A stretch of 64,000 bases of DNA. It comes from Limnanthes douglasii subsp. nivea. Taxonomy: Eukaryota > Streptophyta > Magnoliopsida > Brassicales > Limnanthaceae. The DNA is taken from the NCBI GenBank assembly GCA_036936605.1, contig JAUPFV010000004.1, forward strand, positions 139,606,973 to 139,670,972, written 5' to 3'. Below, piece after piece: positions 1 through 12,369 of the stretch (position 1 is its first letter; the number at the start of each line of letters is the position of its first letter). A model generated the notes under the pieces. That model did not search any database and was not told where the DNA came from. It saw nothing but the letters and a program-made list of their open reading frames with translations. Both the position numbers and the translations under genes were made by a program.

Positions 1-2239
1 CCACGACTCTTTAAAGTTTTGAGAGAGTCATTTGCATATGTGTTCACAGTAGAAGTTACAATAGAAGTTTTACCTTTTTCAACTTCGATATTAAACGCTT
101 CCAAGTCTTTCAAGACCTTATTTATTCCTTCTTCATTCTCCTCGTATAATGTGTTGAGTGTATCAAAGTTGATATGCTTTTGTTTTAATTCTTCTTTATG
201 TTTTGCATACATTTTGTGTTTTATTTGCATTATGACATTGCGTCATTCAGCCATATCCTCCTGAAAAACTTGAAATTGATCAACGAGATTTCTTTGAGTA
301 CTTTCAGCCCACCTTTTGTTATTTGCAGCTTCTTTCTTGAGACGGATAACTTCTTTGGCCATAGATTCATACTTCTCCCCAATAACTTTAGCTTTATTGG
401 TCAATTTTTTAGCATTCCTTTCAAGAGTTTCCACATGCCGCACTACATTGTGAATGGTAAGTGTTAACCCATTTGATGCCTGCGGTATGAAGGGTATCTC
501 ATCGGAATCAGTAGAATTTAGGTTATTGGTAGGATGAAATGGTGAGTGATTTGCTTCAATAGGTTCTTTTACTATGTCGGCATCTTTTAAGGCTGTTTCT
601 TGTTGATCAAGTTGGTCCCCGGTGTCAAAAATTGAAGGTTATGGTTTTCTTTACCTTCTCTAACTAATTTTAGTGTAGAGTGGGAGGATGATACAATAAC
701 CACTTCCTTAGGAATGGTTTCTTTAGATATTTTTGAGGCATAAATTTTCCTAATCATTGAATCCAATTTTTTTATGAAGCCTCTAGAGAAATATCTTCGA
801 TTCAAGAGCAGTTGATGCAACATCTTTAATTGTAACCTCGGTATCAAGAACAACATATTCAACATTAAGACTCGTTAATTTTTCGGCTTTTCTTTTGTTT
901 CTTTTCTTTGGAATGGACTTCTTCTTCTTCTCTTTACCCTTAGAAGATTATCCCCGAGCTTTCTTGTTGAACTTGTCACTAGAAGCTTTACTCCTACCAG
1001 GAAGGAAAAATTTGGTGTCTAGGGTAGTTAATCTTTTAACAATTTTCATAGGCTTATGAGGCTCTAATAATTGTTCCGAATGGAGGGTTGCTTCTGATGA
1101 GATTATCCATAAGTGACTCTAAACAAGATTTAGTGAATCGAAAGAATTGTAGAATTTGTTTGACCACTCATTCGTGGCCCATTGACTCTCCTTGAAGAAA
1201 GTCTCGTTAGCAATATCAGAGTGCTCTAAGAAACGCTTAAGTAGTTCTGCACAAAGTGAAAAATTCCTTTGATAAAAATAATATTGCAAGATAATTTTGA
1301 TAGGAAGTACAATTACTTGTACTCTTCCACTTCAGTAAAAGTCTTCCAGGAATCTCAGCAGAGACTTCTTTTCCATTCTTCCAACACTCACTTATGAAAA
1401 ATAATTTATGTCTCCATGTTTTATAAGATTTGAGAGGATATTCTAGGATTTTTAATTCATTACCCAACATAATATAGTAGAAGGGCATACACGGGTGCTT
1501 CGATACACCTGTCGTGTCCACGAATTTATCTATTGGGAGTTTGATCCTTGAAAGTCTTTGTACCAGGATGTAAGATAAAAGTGTGAACCATACATTCATT
1601 TTGGCTTGACTTGGGAAACGGTTGATCAAGTAATCAATGATCATAGGATCTAATAGAAACTGAAAACCCCAATTTAGAATTCCAGGATACACAATCAGGT
1701 CATCTGCTCCACAAGATAAGAGAGTTTCTTCGATGGCAAGAATGTGAATTGTGACGGACTCAGAGATTCCCCATTGTCTCTGAAGTGTAGGTGAATCATA
1801 TTCAACATAATATTCGTATTGCATCTTGCTTAACACAATGCATCCTTCAAATTTTTGCTGAGGTTTGTAGCAAGTTTAGATGGTAAAGTCACGACTTCTT
1901 TTATCTTCTTTTTTATTTTTTCTCTTTCTTCGAATAAGCTTCCCTTTGGGAGTTTACTGAATTAGTGTTTTCAAATAGTTATACCTCTCAAACATAAACT
2001 ATTGCTGATTTTTTGCTATTCAACTCCTTATAATATTCATCTCTTAATTGCGCATGAGCGTTTATAGTGTTTGACTTCATTTTCTTCAAATGCACCACAT
2101 GTGATTCTTCGATCATCACAGGTAATGCCTTCCAGGGAGTATTAGTCTTTACTTTATTCATATTAGCTTTGTAAGCTTCTTTAAGTTTTCAGGAAGAGGG
2201 ATTTGTTTTTGAAACATTTTGCTCTTCAGAGTCATCCAT
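1..2239 (-). pseudogene. Extra (antisense) gene of Tat element L, 3' end cut by window
   Basis: Read on the minus strand from an ATG at 2239-2237, this is a broken copy of the extra gene also seen in elements M, T, E and R. The clearest part (1836-1324) carries the Trp-rich domain with an L-N-W-G-x-x-F-L-L-D-P motif followed by R-L-S-R-I and P-F-Y-Y, matching the T copy at 37969-37483. A GT-AG intron (1322-1247, 76 nt, phase 1) sits just after this domain. The next exon holds a Q-W-A-T-N-E-W-S-N-K-F stretch that aligns with T. Lysine-rich and coiled-coil parts follow (443-243 is an open coiled-coil stretch). Several stops and frameshifts interrupt it (for example around 2190, 1960 and 700). 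By the length of the T copy, about 700 bp should lie left of the window. The function of the domain is not known to me. Confidence 0.75.
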
Positions 2240-2671
2240 AGTGAGAAATTGAGATTTTCGAATCGGGTTTTGAGAACAAGCTCTAAGGGTTTAGAGAAGA
2301 ATGACTATTATAAGAAGATTAAGGGATGATGGCCTGGGACTACTTTTTTATGAGGACTAAGGACCGTAAGTGGTTGTTGGAGTAATTTTTCGACTAGTGT
2401 CAGACATAATTCATGCAACCTCTCTTCTACCAGATCTTTGAGCAATGGTGAACCAATCCTACACATTATTTATCCCGATAATAATCCCAAAAGAATCTTT
2501 GTAAAAAGTTTAGAAGCGATCGGATAATTATGAAGGGACAGTTATCTCTTGTTTAAGTGGTTTATGGTGAACGGTGGTGGCAATCTTGATTTAATGGTGA
2601 AGAGAGAGGAGATAAACTTTCTCTTTTTATATCTAGATATTGTTAGGTGAAATTTATAAGACTCGAAGTTT

Positions 2672-2680
2672 TATTTATAG
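2672..2680 (-). promoter_or_regulatory. Candidate TATA box of the L extra gene
   Basis: The minus strand reads CTATAAATA, about 430 bp upstream of the ATG at 2239. A second A/T-rich candidate (ATATAAAAAG) lies at about 2624-2636. The equivalent genes in M, T, E and R also have a TATA box ahead of their coding region, which is the reason for listing it. The transcription start is not shown by the sequence. Confidence 0.4.
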
Positions 2681-2962
2681 CAACTTACTAAGAGGTTTTA
2701 TGGGCGTTTCCATAAGGAGTTGATGGGTCTCTTTATTTATTGGAAAAACTTGATCAGTTATGATAACGATAATATGATATGACTTTTGTGGTTTTGATAG
2801 GTGTCAAAATATCAGAAGATTAATATTTTGAGGAGGTAACTCCAGGAAGTATCTGATGAGAGAAAGCCAAAAAATATTTTGAGCGCAACTCTTTCACCAT
2901 GAAAATCCAAAGAGGCCTTATAGAAAGATACATTTTCTAGCCCTCCCTCGGAATTCTTCGCA

Positions 2963-3420
2963 AGGACTAAGGGGTTATTGATAAGGGTATAACTAAGTAT
3001 GAACCTTAATAATTAATTTAGAAGGATTAAAAGAGTTACAAACAATATGTAAGTGAGATTTCATGTGAGAGAGAAACTTAAAGGACTAAATATGTAATAT
3101 ATAAGAAACATGTTTTTATTTAGTGGTATAATGGGATGAAAAGTAGTGTTAAGGAAGTGTGTGTCTGTTATTTAATACTCCTATAAATAGGTTTACTTTA
3201 TCTTGAAAATATGATGAATTACAAGACTTGTACTTTGACACGTTTCATTTTATCTCTCTATAAATATGTTCTCTCTCTTTCTCTCTCTAGTAATTGCATC
3301 AATCACATTAAGACTTATTTTAGACCGAATTAAACATTTACAGTTCCAATTATTTCTGAAGCAATCAAAGCGGAGTTCAGTTTTACCGATACCCTAATAG
3401 CTCAGAGCTTATTATATACC
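2963..3420 (+). mobile_element. Polypurine tract and 3' LTR of element L (right end uncertain)
   Basis: AAGGACTAAGGGGTTAT (2962-2978) is followed by TGATAAGGG at 2979. The same pairing of a GGACT(A/G)..GGG(G)..TAC/TAT tract with TGATAAGG or TAATAAGG is found at the 3' LTR starts of E (46348, minus) and R (62154, minus). Two TATA-like boxes (about 3182 and 3266) and a CT-rich stretch near 3270-3290 fit an LTR promoter/U5 region. No second copy is in the window, so the right end near 3420 is a guess. Confidence 0.55.
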
Positions 3421-3605
3421 TATCTTGTGGAAAAATATTAGACAAATGTTGGAGTTTGGTTTTACCCAAATCCATCAAGATTGGAGCTCGAAATAGACCC
3501 ATATGTTATGGGAAATTTTTAGGAGATAATTGAAGTTCATTTTTACCCAAACCCCTCAAGTTTAAAACTTGAAATAGACCCATATATTGTGGTATTTGTT
3601 TATCA
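3368..3605 (+). repeat. Three diverged ~80-bp tandem copies
   Basis: A unit with GGAGTT(C/T)..TTTTACC near its start and TAGACCCATAT.TTGTGG near its end recurs at about 3370, 3450 and 3530. The second and third copies are clearly alike (both contain GAAATAGACCCATAT). The first is more diverged. The array lies just past the probable 3' LTR of L. Confidence 0.5.
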
Positions 3606-4443
3606 TTTCCTATCGAGCGTTTAATGAGGTAAGAATTTTCTTGAACTCGGGGCTTGTTATGATAAGCGAAGTCCACTTTGCACCATAAAGTTGATAACTT
3701 GCAAAGATAAATAACAAACTTCAGACATAATTTTTTTCTTAAATTAACTAGATGCATAATATCTTAAAACATATTGTACAAAACAAGAGTTAGTTTGTCA
3801 TAACCAACCATTGACTTTAACTTCAAACGATAAGATTAAAACAAAAAATAAAATAACCGATTCTCATTATTAGAAGAAACATAAATGTTAATTTATGACG
3901 GTTGGGTGATAAAAGAAACGATATTCCATGTTATCCTTCTACCCTTACTCTACCTCGGGTCCTGTTAATTGATATTCTACTAAGGGTCTTTTTCCTATCA
4001 GGGTAACCCGGAAGACACAACATTCATCATCTGAATCCAAAGATTTACCCCAGAGATGGTTTGATTCTTGCAGGGGCTTGGGCCACAACCCAAACAGACA
4101 CTGGCTAACGTGCGTTTAAACCTCACATCATTACGCTCCAAATCCGGAGCTATTTGCAGAATCCTCGTCCTATTTGGCCCGACACACCCCGACCTAGCAC
4201 CCTCAACATGTTCCTTGCCACACTTGTTATCTTCCTGATTATTTAGGATTTAATGTAATCATGATGAAACATGTTTGATTGATTGATTGAATACACTAAA
4301 ATTATATTGTTCAGTAATTTTTTAAGTTTGCTAGTCTTAACCCACTTGACATTTACTTGACGAATATTTCCTTCATCGGTTAGGATAAATATAACTTAAC
4401 CCTAATAATGTCAATATGCTTTAATATATAAAGTAGTAACCGA
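3606..4443. other. Non-coding stretch, unassigned
   Basis: I see no gene here. Most is AT-rich. Positions about 3990-4230 are clearly richer in G+C, with phrases such as GGGGCTTGGGCCACAACCC, but no open frame or recognised domain. It could be a decayed gene piece or an unrecognised repeat. Confidence 0.4.
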
Positions 4444-4814
4444 TGATGATAAAACCATATTTAAGGGTAGTTTTGGAAGTTTTTAAGTTAAATGATATTA
4501 AATTCTTCGTAAGAGCTAGATAGAGAAATGAGCTGCTTGATTTAATAGAGAGGCAAAAAAAAATCCAACCCATTTAATGTTGTTTGGTGAACTATTTATA
4601 TTCTTGTTGGATCCATAGGCCATTCAGGTTGGGTTATATGTTTGGGTCAATCTCAAGATCACCAAGACCCATAAACAAATGTACTAGGAACCTAGCTGAG
4701 TCACTAAGTATACAACTTATTCATTGAATTTAGTTGTCTGGTCCGAATTTCCCATATGAGTAAAATTCGACCTACTTTACTGTTTGGGTCCTCTAGCATA
4801 ATCCAACCCTATCA
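4444..4814 (-). mobile_element. 3' LTR of Tat element M
   Basis: The minus strand starts TGATAGGGTTGG right after a purine tract (minus AAGGGGCTAG, plus 4816-4825) that resembles the T tract AAAAAGGGGCTAC, and it ends in ATCATCA. It shares layout with the T LTR: an ATAAATA-type TATA box, then ACATTAAATG, then a CT-rich part and a closing ACTACCCTTA-like phrase. It lies about 400 bp upstream of the extra-gene start, as in T. The left end is set by the TG/CA rule only, because the matching 5' LTR is missing. Confidence 0.55.
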
Positions 4815-5106
4815 TCTAGCCCCTTGGATTTTTCGAACCATTTCGGGAGAGCTAATATTGTAAAAGATTTCCGAATTATATCCCAAGGATGTTATCAAAT
4901 CTATTTTTATTGAAAGGTCACGATTTTAAATGATGACTTTTTTCAACACATGTGTCACATAGTCGTTGGAGCTACTGAACGGTTTTACTTTTGGTAATTG
5001 TATTTATTGCCAAAAAGGGAAAACGAATACATTTAATAACATTTTCTAATTATTATCGTTGGTTCCTCTTCCCTGGTAAAACACTCAATTGCATCTTATT
5101 TACCCA

Positions 5107-5116
5107 TATATAAAGG
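5107..5116 (+). promoter_or_regulatory. Candidate TATA box of the M extra gene
   Basis: TATATAAAGG lies about 110 bp ahead of the ATG at 5223. That is nearly the same spacing as the TATA box of the T extra gene (about 100 bp). It may allow transcription opposite to gag-pol. Confidence 0.45.
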
Positions 5117-5222
5117 TATTTTTTTATTGTTTCCATTTCTAGAGTGAGAAATAGTTTGCTTTACAATTCTATATAGAGAAAATATTTCTCTTATCTTTCT
5201 TCTAGTATTCTTCAAAGTTTGT

Positions 5223-8200
5223 ATGTGTACAGCGAGAACTGCATTAATCAAAGGAGGTTGGCTCAATATGTCAGAGCTGGAGGAAGAAAAAAGGCAAGCC
5301 AGAATCGTTGTTGGATTACCCGTTTCTCTGGTGACTCAAATTCCATAACCAGATAGGAGTTTCCTCATCTAATAGATATCCAATTTTTTTTAAACCAAGC
5401 CCCATTGCATAATATCTTACAACTCCTGACCAGTCTGCTCAATCAGCTAAGAAACCCTTAGCAAAAGCAGTTAACAGTCGTAAACCTCCCTCAACCTTTA
5501 TTCCTATGGGGTCAGTTGTTGGATAAAACACTCCTTGTAGGCTCAACACACTTTATACGGCTAAAAATAAACCTTCTTCATCAAACAAGGAGATGGAAAA
5601 TCCAACTGAAACTTCTATTAATACTAGCAATCTCCCATAGTGAAATTTGATCGTGAGAAAATCCATCACAACTAAACTTCCTTCAAAATAAATTTTTAAG
5701 AAAAAATCAAACATCTTCGTCTACTGAGCATCCTCATATCAAGGAAGATAACTCTGGTACTCAGCCTAGTGATCTAGTGAAGTCAAGACTACAAATGATG
5801 GAAGAGGAAATGGATGACATTGGTGCAAAGACATCTTTAGAAACATCGGATAAAACTAGGGATAATCAAAAAGTATCTCAAGAAAAAAGAAATAAAACTT
5901 TCTTACCAGAATCTGAACCACTTCATGAATATCTTGTTGGGCGAGTTCATGTCTAATTTTACTAAGGTTAGCGTCAAATACTTGCTAGCTTTACGAAAAC
6001 TATTATACATATACACCATAGTTATCAATAGCATGCGGCGGTCCGTGGCGAAGAGGGCTAAAAAGACACAACGGCGAGGCGAGTGGCGAGGCGATGGCCA
6101 CATGACATGCAGCGATCCATTACTTGAATAATATTTTTATAACACATAACTGTAATTTAAATAGTACTATTTAGACACTTAAACTAATAATAACAACTTA
6201 AAAATCCAATTAGATAACTCTTAGAGCATCCGAGTTAAATGATAAATACATAGACTAAAAGATCCAATTATAAAATATCTAATCACATATTCTTACATCA
6301 CTGTCTGAGACAACATCTTCACACCTTCATCTCCACCATGTTCTCCATTTATATTTCATAATAGAGTATCTTCTTCTTCTTCAGAGTCTTCATCAACAAG
6401 CCTCCGATCTCTTATGTGAGCCGTTGAAGATGCTAGATTCTTAGACCAAAGATTGTAGTCTACTGCATCAACCTCAACAGCTCCAACATCAAATCCCTCC
6501 AAAACATCTTCATCTTTCCAAAACTTAATTTTAGGTTTTTATTTTTTTATTTCAAAAAATTACCAGACCTAGCGCCTCGCCACGGCGAGCGCCACAGCCG
6601 GTACGGTCACCATAGGCGCCACGGAGAGCGCCGCGTTAAGGGCCTTACCACGCCTCATCCTGAGGCGATATCGCATCGCCTCCCCTCGCCACGGCTGCCA
6701 CGTGACAACTATGGTATACACTCATACAACCGATTTGGATAAGATTCATAAAAATAGGGGTTTCTTAAATCAGTCAAAGTGAAGATTCTTATCCCTGAAA
6801 AAACTCTGATGGACTGCAAGGCAGGAGAATTGGTGGTTTACACTGAAGTGCTTTATTGGTGTCTCCGGTTTCTTTTGGACCCGAAGATAGTAAGGTATTT
6901 CCACTTGATAAAATTATACACAAGCCAATTGAGCCTCAATACGTGGTTTACACTCTTATCTATTATAGCTTCAAGGTTATCAAAAATTCTGATGCCCATG
7001 AAACAATTCGCTGTTATGGCTGGTTTGTTCCGGAGTGGTAACATCCTCTTTTATTACTTCAATATGGATAATGACTATAAATTAGTCAAAGATTTACTGG
7101 AAGCTGAAAAGCCTTGGAGAAATCAAATTATCTTTATTAGTGGTGCTTAGGAAAATGATAAAAATATCACCTCTAAAGAAAATCTGAGTATGCTCACAAG
7201 ATACTAGAAAAGATCAGGTATATCTTTTTTCTTTTGTTTTTCTAACTTGATATCATTATTTTTTATTTGGATTTTTTATATTATTCTCAAAGATATTTTC
7301 ACAACACCTGGAAGATGGAAAGAAACTTTCACAAAGTTGAATCAATGAGCCACTAAAAAAATGGTAAAATGGATTTCACAATTATTTACTGCAGGAAACA
7401 TGGTAAGAGATCACATATGGAGAACACATCTGATGTGTGGGCTTTCATGGGAACAATTCACCACTCCTCCCCGATCTTCTGCTATTTTTAATTTGACTAA
7501 GAAAGCTAACAGTAAACTTTTCCTACCAGCTAGGAATAGAGCTCCCAGTTATCTTGATGAGATTAAGAAGAAGAAGAATACTTCATCTCAAGTTATTCCC
7601 GAACTATGAAGTATGAGACCTCCGGATGAAATCGATGTAGCTCTGTTAGAATTTGTAACAATCACTGTCAGGGAGACTAAGGATCTATCAAACTCTCTAA
7701 TAGTCAAAAAGAAAAAGGGCCAAAAGAGGAATAAAAAGGGTAGTGACAAAAGAGAAGTGAAGACGAATTCATTGCTTCAGAAATTATACTCTGATCTGAA
7801 GTACTTCCTTCCATCACTCCTATAGAGGTCCTTCATCAAGAAGAAATGTATATTGATCATCCATCCCCGGTACTCCCTACTGTTAACAGACCATCCTTCA
7901 AAGGTGTTGACCAACTAGATAACATAGGAAACTTCAACTTTGAATATTTTGATAACGATTTCCCTAAAACTACTACCATTGATAACGCTGTGGCATTCGA
8001 TGAAGAGTCTTTGGAAGTGTCAAAGGAACACGATGAACTGGGGTATGCAGTTTTAGGCTATATATATCATGTTAATATTTGACTTGGAGAGGCAGGTAAG
8101 ATCTCAAGTCAAGGATATTACTTCCCTTTGAAATGAAAATCAAAGTTTAAAGAACTTCATCAAAGAAGAGAAAGACTAGGTTGAAAATTTGGGTAAGGAA

Positions 8201-8690
8201 GTAAAAACCCTTAATGAAGAGCTGGTTCAATCCAAATCGAATGATGATTAGTTGAAGTCTAATTTTACTGATTTGCAGAAAGAAATTCGTGAAAGACCAA
8301 CATGCTAAGGATAAAGATAACGTTCAACATTTATCCAAAGAAAATAAAAAAACTGGAGAATCTTCTTAATAAAAAAAGAAGATGAAATCACCACTCTCAG
8401 TCTAACGATTGCAAAGGACATCGTCGATGTTGTGGATGCATATGTTGATACAGTGTTGGAATCTATGGATAAGAGGGATGAATCCATAAATTCAGATATG
8501 GCACCATTGTTTCATAATACATTCCATAAGCGGTCTCTTGAGGAGTTATGAAAGTATGTACCAGCTGATTAGATTCCTTTTCATAGTCTATTTATAGGTG
8601 ATAAATTAAATGTTTCTTCGGATGAACTTGATGAATATGAATCCGATTAAGAAGTTTAAGAAGATTTTAATGGTGAGCTTCCAAAGAAGT
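5223..8690 (+). pseudogene. Extra gene of Tat element M, interrupted by a transposon
   Basis: It starts with ATG at 5223; the first residues (M-C-T-A-R-T-A-L-I-K-G-G-W-L-N) match the T copy (M-F-T-A-R-N-A-L-I-R-G-G-W-L-N). The Trp-rich domain appears at 6779-7150 (T-E-V-L-Y-W-C-L-R-F-L-L-D-P-K-I-V-R-Y-F-H-L-I-K). It is followed by a GT-AG intron (7218-7292, 75 nt, phase 1) at the same site as in T and L. Then come a lysine-rich part (7560-7760), an acidic part and a coiled-coil tail (about 8090-8690) ending in a P-F-H motif as in T. A 699-bp element (6016-6714) is inserted between the first part and the Trp-rich domain. Many stops show the gene is dead. Confidence 0.75.
6016..6714. mobile_element. 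Non-autonomous inverted-repeat transposon with 6-bp target duplication
   Basis: The ends are CCATAGTTATCA (6016-6027) and, inverted, CCATAGTTGTCA (6714-6703): 12 bp with one mismatch. TATACA flanks both sides (6010-6015 and 6715-6720). The arms inside the tips are unusually G+C-rich and contain GGCGAGGCGA/CGCCTCGCC words in both orientations, so the ends could fold into a long hairpin. The middle is AT-rich and has no transposase frame. The T copy of the host gene lacks this insert at the matching point (plus strand near 37985), which confirms an insertion. The superfamily is not certain. Confidence 0.75.
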
Positions 8691-9013
8691 AGGAAGAAAA
8701 CAAATGAAATAAAGTATAAGAGAAGAAAATTGAAGGGAACGAGTCCTAAGGTTAACAATTTTATGTGTATGTGTTTTGAACTAAAGTCCTTGATATGTGC
8801 AAGGTGTTTTGTCAGTTTTGGCTTGGATTACCTTGTGAGTTTGTTTGTGTAAGTCCTTGTTGTATATAAGGCATTTTGTTTTGCAGATCGGATTTTTGTT
8901 ATAATTCAAAGGTATTTTATGTTTCAATGTATATTATTTATTTTATTAATATATGATCCCAACAAAGTATTTTTATTCAAAGATGATTAAACATCAAACA
9001 GTTAAATCAAAGC

Positions 9014-9363
9014 AACAAATTAAATCCGACCAAGCCATTAGAAGGAAACAAAACTTTAATCCCATCAGGTCATTCGAAGATAATCCATTCGAAGGCAACA
9101 AAACTTAAATCCCATTAGGCCATTCGAAGTTAATCTATTCGAAGACAACAAAACTTTAATACCATCAGGCCGTTCAAAGGTAATCTATTCGAATGAAACA
9201 AAACTTTTTAGTCCATTTGAAGGTAATCCATTCGAAGGAAACAAAACTTTAATCCTTTCAGGCCATTCGAAGGTAATCCATTGGAAGACAACAAAACTTT
9301 AATCTCATCAGGCCATTCGAAGGTAATCCATTCGAAGGCTACAAAACTTTAATCCCATCAGGA
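9014..9363. repeat. Tandem repeat, ~50-bp unit, ~7 copies
   Basis: A unit with CCATTCGAAGGTAATCC and GGCAACAAAACTTTAATCC recurs about every 50 bp with 5-20% differences. One copy is shortened near 9200. It lies between the extra gene and the end of pol in M. Tandem arrays in this spacer are known for Tat/Ogre-type elements and can seed satellite DNA. Confidence 0.85.
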
Positions 9364-9513
9364 ATAGAAAATATATCTTTAAAGGCAAAAAGTAATAGAT
9401 TAATTACGATTCAGACATCTCATTAAAACCTCCCCGTGCCATTAAGGTAGGAAAGGGTATGCCCCTTAATATTTACATTGAGCTGGAACAAAGTAAATAT
9501 TTACAAGATAATT

Positions 9514-10560
9514 TTATTCTAAGTATAACCTCAAATGTTCAACATTCCAAGGGTGTTTCAAAAGCTTTCCTTCTTTGTCTAAAAGCTTGTATGTTCCTTG
9601 TCTGACCTTCTCATTTACGATGTATGTTCCTTCCCAGTTTGGAGCCAGCTTTCTGAACTTCTTTTCCTTGGTATGTAAAAACACTATTCTTAAAACTTTA
9701 TCTCCTACTTGAAAATTTATCCTTCTTACTTTAGATGCAAACTTTTTTCTCATCAAGCCTTGATAATGCACATTTCTTATATGAGCTTTTACTCTCCTTT
9801 CTTCAATCAAATCCAACTGAGCCCTTACTTTCATCTCATTATTTTCTTTGAAATAATTTTGAACTCTGAAAGAAGGAAGAACAGATTCTATAAGTGTAAT
9901 ATGATTAATCTCATAAACTAAAGCAAATTGAGACTCTTGCATGGTTGTGTAGGGAGTAGTTCGGTAGGCCCATAGTACTTTTTGTAAGTAACTTAGCTAT
10001 TTCCCAGCTACTCCCTCCAAATTATTTTTTAAACCCATTAAAATTGTTCGGTTTACTACCTCAACTTGTCCATTGGCCTAAGGATGAAAAGGAGAAGAGA
10101 AACAATGTTGATTCCCTCTTGATGCACAAAATACTTCCATATATTTATTATCAAATTGAGGACCATTATCTATAGTGATACGCATGGGAATGCCAAACCT
10201 GCAACATATGTTGGAGAGAATAAAATTTATCACTACTTTAGATGTTATCCCAAACAAGGCTGCAGTTTCCACCCACTTGGAAAATTAGTCTGTTGTTAAA
10301 TTTATAGTGTGAAAACCGTCATAAGCCATTCAAAGATGTATGACTAGATCAAGCCCGCATATGTCAAATGGCACTGCTTGGGATACAGACTCCATGGGGT
10401 TTGTTGGGACATAAATTGCAATTCTATACCTTTGACAATGGTCACATCTCTTTACTAAGTCTCTAGCATCTACCATGATATAAGGCCAATAATACTCTAC
10501 CAACTAGACTCTTCTAGTTAAAGCTTTATAGCCACAATTGCTGATCATTCCCCATCATGT
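9514..10560 (-). pseudogene. Integrase region of element M
   Basis: The C-terminal part (9942-9514) is open for 142 residues and aligns along its length with the T integrase end (both contain E-R-R-V-K-A-H, N-F-Q-V-G-D-K-V-L-R and H-P-W-N-V-E-H-L-R). The catalytic core piece (10272-10078) keeps the I-D-N-G-P-Q-F motif and C-C-R-F-G-I-P. Zinc-finger remnants lie at about 10420-10560. Stops and frame changes separate the pieces, so no full integrase can be made. Confidence 0.8.
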
Positions 10561-10739
10561 AGTTCTGATAGGATATTTTGAGATTCGCTAGATCGAGTCA
10601 ATGTAAAAAAGGTCTATTGAAGATTTTTTATATAAAGAACCCCCATTAGATATACAAATCCACGAGCTTTGTATTTTAGCATACCTTTAGATACTTTATC
10701 AAGTGATATTTTCTGGTTTCAGATTTCTCTTGTGCTTGA

Positions 10740-12110
10740 TGAATGACTAACTATAAATCGCTTACTAATCAGACTCTTTTGGGACCACATATCTGAGCCA
10801 ATCTCAACCCTGCTATTGCTGCTTCAATTTCCGACTCATTATTAGATGCTCTGAAACCAAAACGTATTGTTTGGTACATTGAATCCTCAAAAGGGGAAAT
10901 TAGGAAAATACAAGCTCCACATCTCATTGTATTTGATCCACCATCAGTTAGGACTACTCATTCCTTCTTAGGCTTGCTAAAAAAAGCTTTTTCATGAGGG
11001 CTTCCGGGATTGAAACTCAACTAAAAAATTGGCCACAACTTGAGCTTTTATTGCAGTTTGGGATGCAAAGTTAATATCATAATCCGAAAGCTCAACTGAC
11101 TTCTGTAACACATTATTCAAGAGAAAAGAAGTTTGAACTGTAATATAATATGCTTGAAAATAAGACCTCATTTTTTTTGCTGCTATTACCAATGCGAAGG
11201 CTAAATTTTCCAAATTTAAATGTATTTTCTCAGCTTCCAACAAGATTTTGCTTATATAATAAATAGGGCGGGAATATTTATCAACTTCTCGCACCAACAG
11301 TGCACTTACAGCATCTCTGACACTATTAGATACATGTAAAGTCTTTCCTTGTGTACGTGTTTATATAATGTTTTAGGTGAAGATATATATCGCTTGATTT
11401 CAAGGAAAGCTTGGTCACAATTTGGGGATCAATTAAAGTCTTTGGTATTTCTTAAAACTTGGAAAAATTAAGCACACTTATCTGATGACCTTGAAATAAA
11501 CTTGTTTAACGCTGCCAATCTTCCAGTCAATATCTGAACTTCTTTAGTATTCCGAGGTGGATCCATAGCCAACAAAGCATTCAATTGGTCTGGATCAGCT
11601 TGAATTCCTTTCTCACTTACAATGTAATCCATAAATTTTCCGGATCGGATACCAAATGTACATTTCTCATGATCCAAATTAGAAAAGGTTTCGTGGAGGT
11701 CGGAGATGTGATCCTTATCTTTAGGGCTTTTAACCATCATATCAACGATATAAACTTCTACATTTTTTCCAATCTGGTTAGCAAATACTATATTAACTAG
11801 TCGATGATAAGTGCCCAACATTCTTTAACTCAAAAGTCATTACTTTATAGCAGTGAAGCCCCATATCGGTAATTAAAGTAGTGTGATATAGATCACTCGG
11901 ATCCATCTCTATCTAATTATACATGGAAAAAGCATCCATGAAGGATAACAACCTGTTTCCCAATGTAGAATCTACTAGCTAATCTATCGGGGGTACTGGA
12001 AATGGATCCTAGGGGGAAGCTCTGTTAAAATTTGTAAAATCAATTCACATACGTTATTTCCCATTTTTCTTTATGTCAGTGACCGGATTAACAGTCCAGC
12101 GAGGATATTG
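10740..12110 (-). pseudogene. Reverse transcriptase and two RNase H regions of element M
   Basis: The RT piece 11821-11468 carries Y-I-V-D-M-M where T has Y-I-D-D-M-M, so one catalytic aspartate is replaced by valine. A gypsy-type RNase H fragment (11297-10992) follows with R-E-V-D-K-Y-S-R-P-I-Y-Y-I-S-K. A second, archaeal-type RNase H piece (about 10990-10740) has S-N-N-E-S-E. Two RNase H domains in a row is a known mark of Tat-lineage elements. Several frames are broken. Confidence 0.78.
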
Positions 12111-12369
12111 GGATTTTACATACACTTGGTGGTACTCCAGTTACATTCTCGTTGTACCATGCAAACACATGTAGGTTACTAGATAAAAAGGATAATAACT
12201 TTTCTGTTAATTCTTATCCTAATTTAGATCTGACCCTGACACTTTTCCCTTTTGCCAAGTAATGAATTTCAACTTCTTCAACTGGGATTACAACACTGGA
12301 AGCCTCTCTTGGATCATCTATCTCATTTGATCTGGCAGAAGACTCCACTAATTATTATTCTTTGCCAAC

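Noticed and set aside
4444..4814. M LTR as a solo LTR
   Set aside because: A purine tract and the matching extra gene and pol follow in the expected order, so it is the 3' LTR of M.
9014..9363. Tandem array as a CRISPR
   Set aside because: Repeats are contiguous without unique spacers and lie within a plant retrotransposon.
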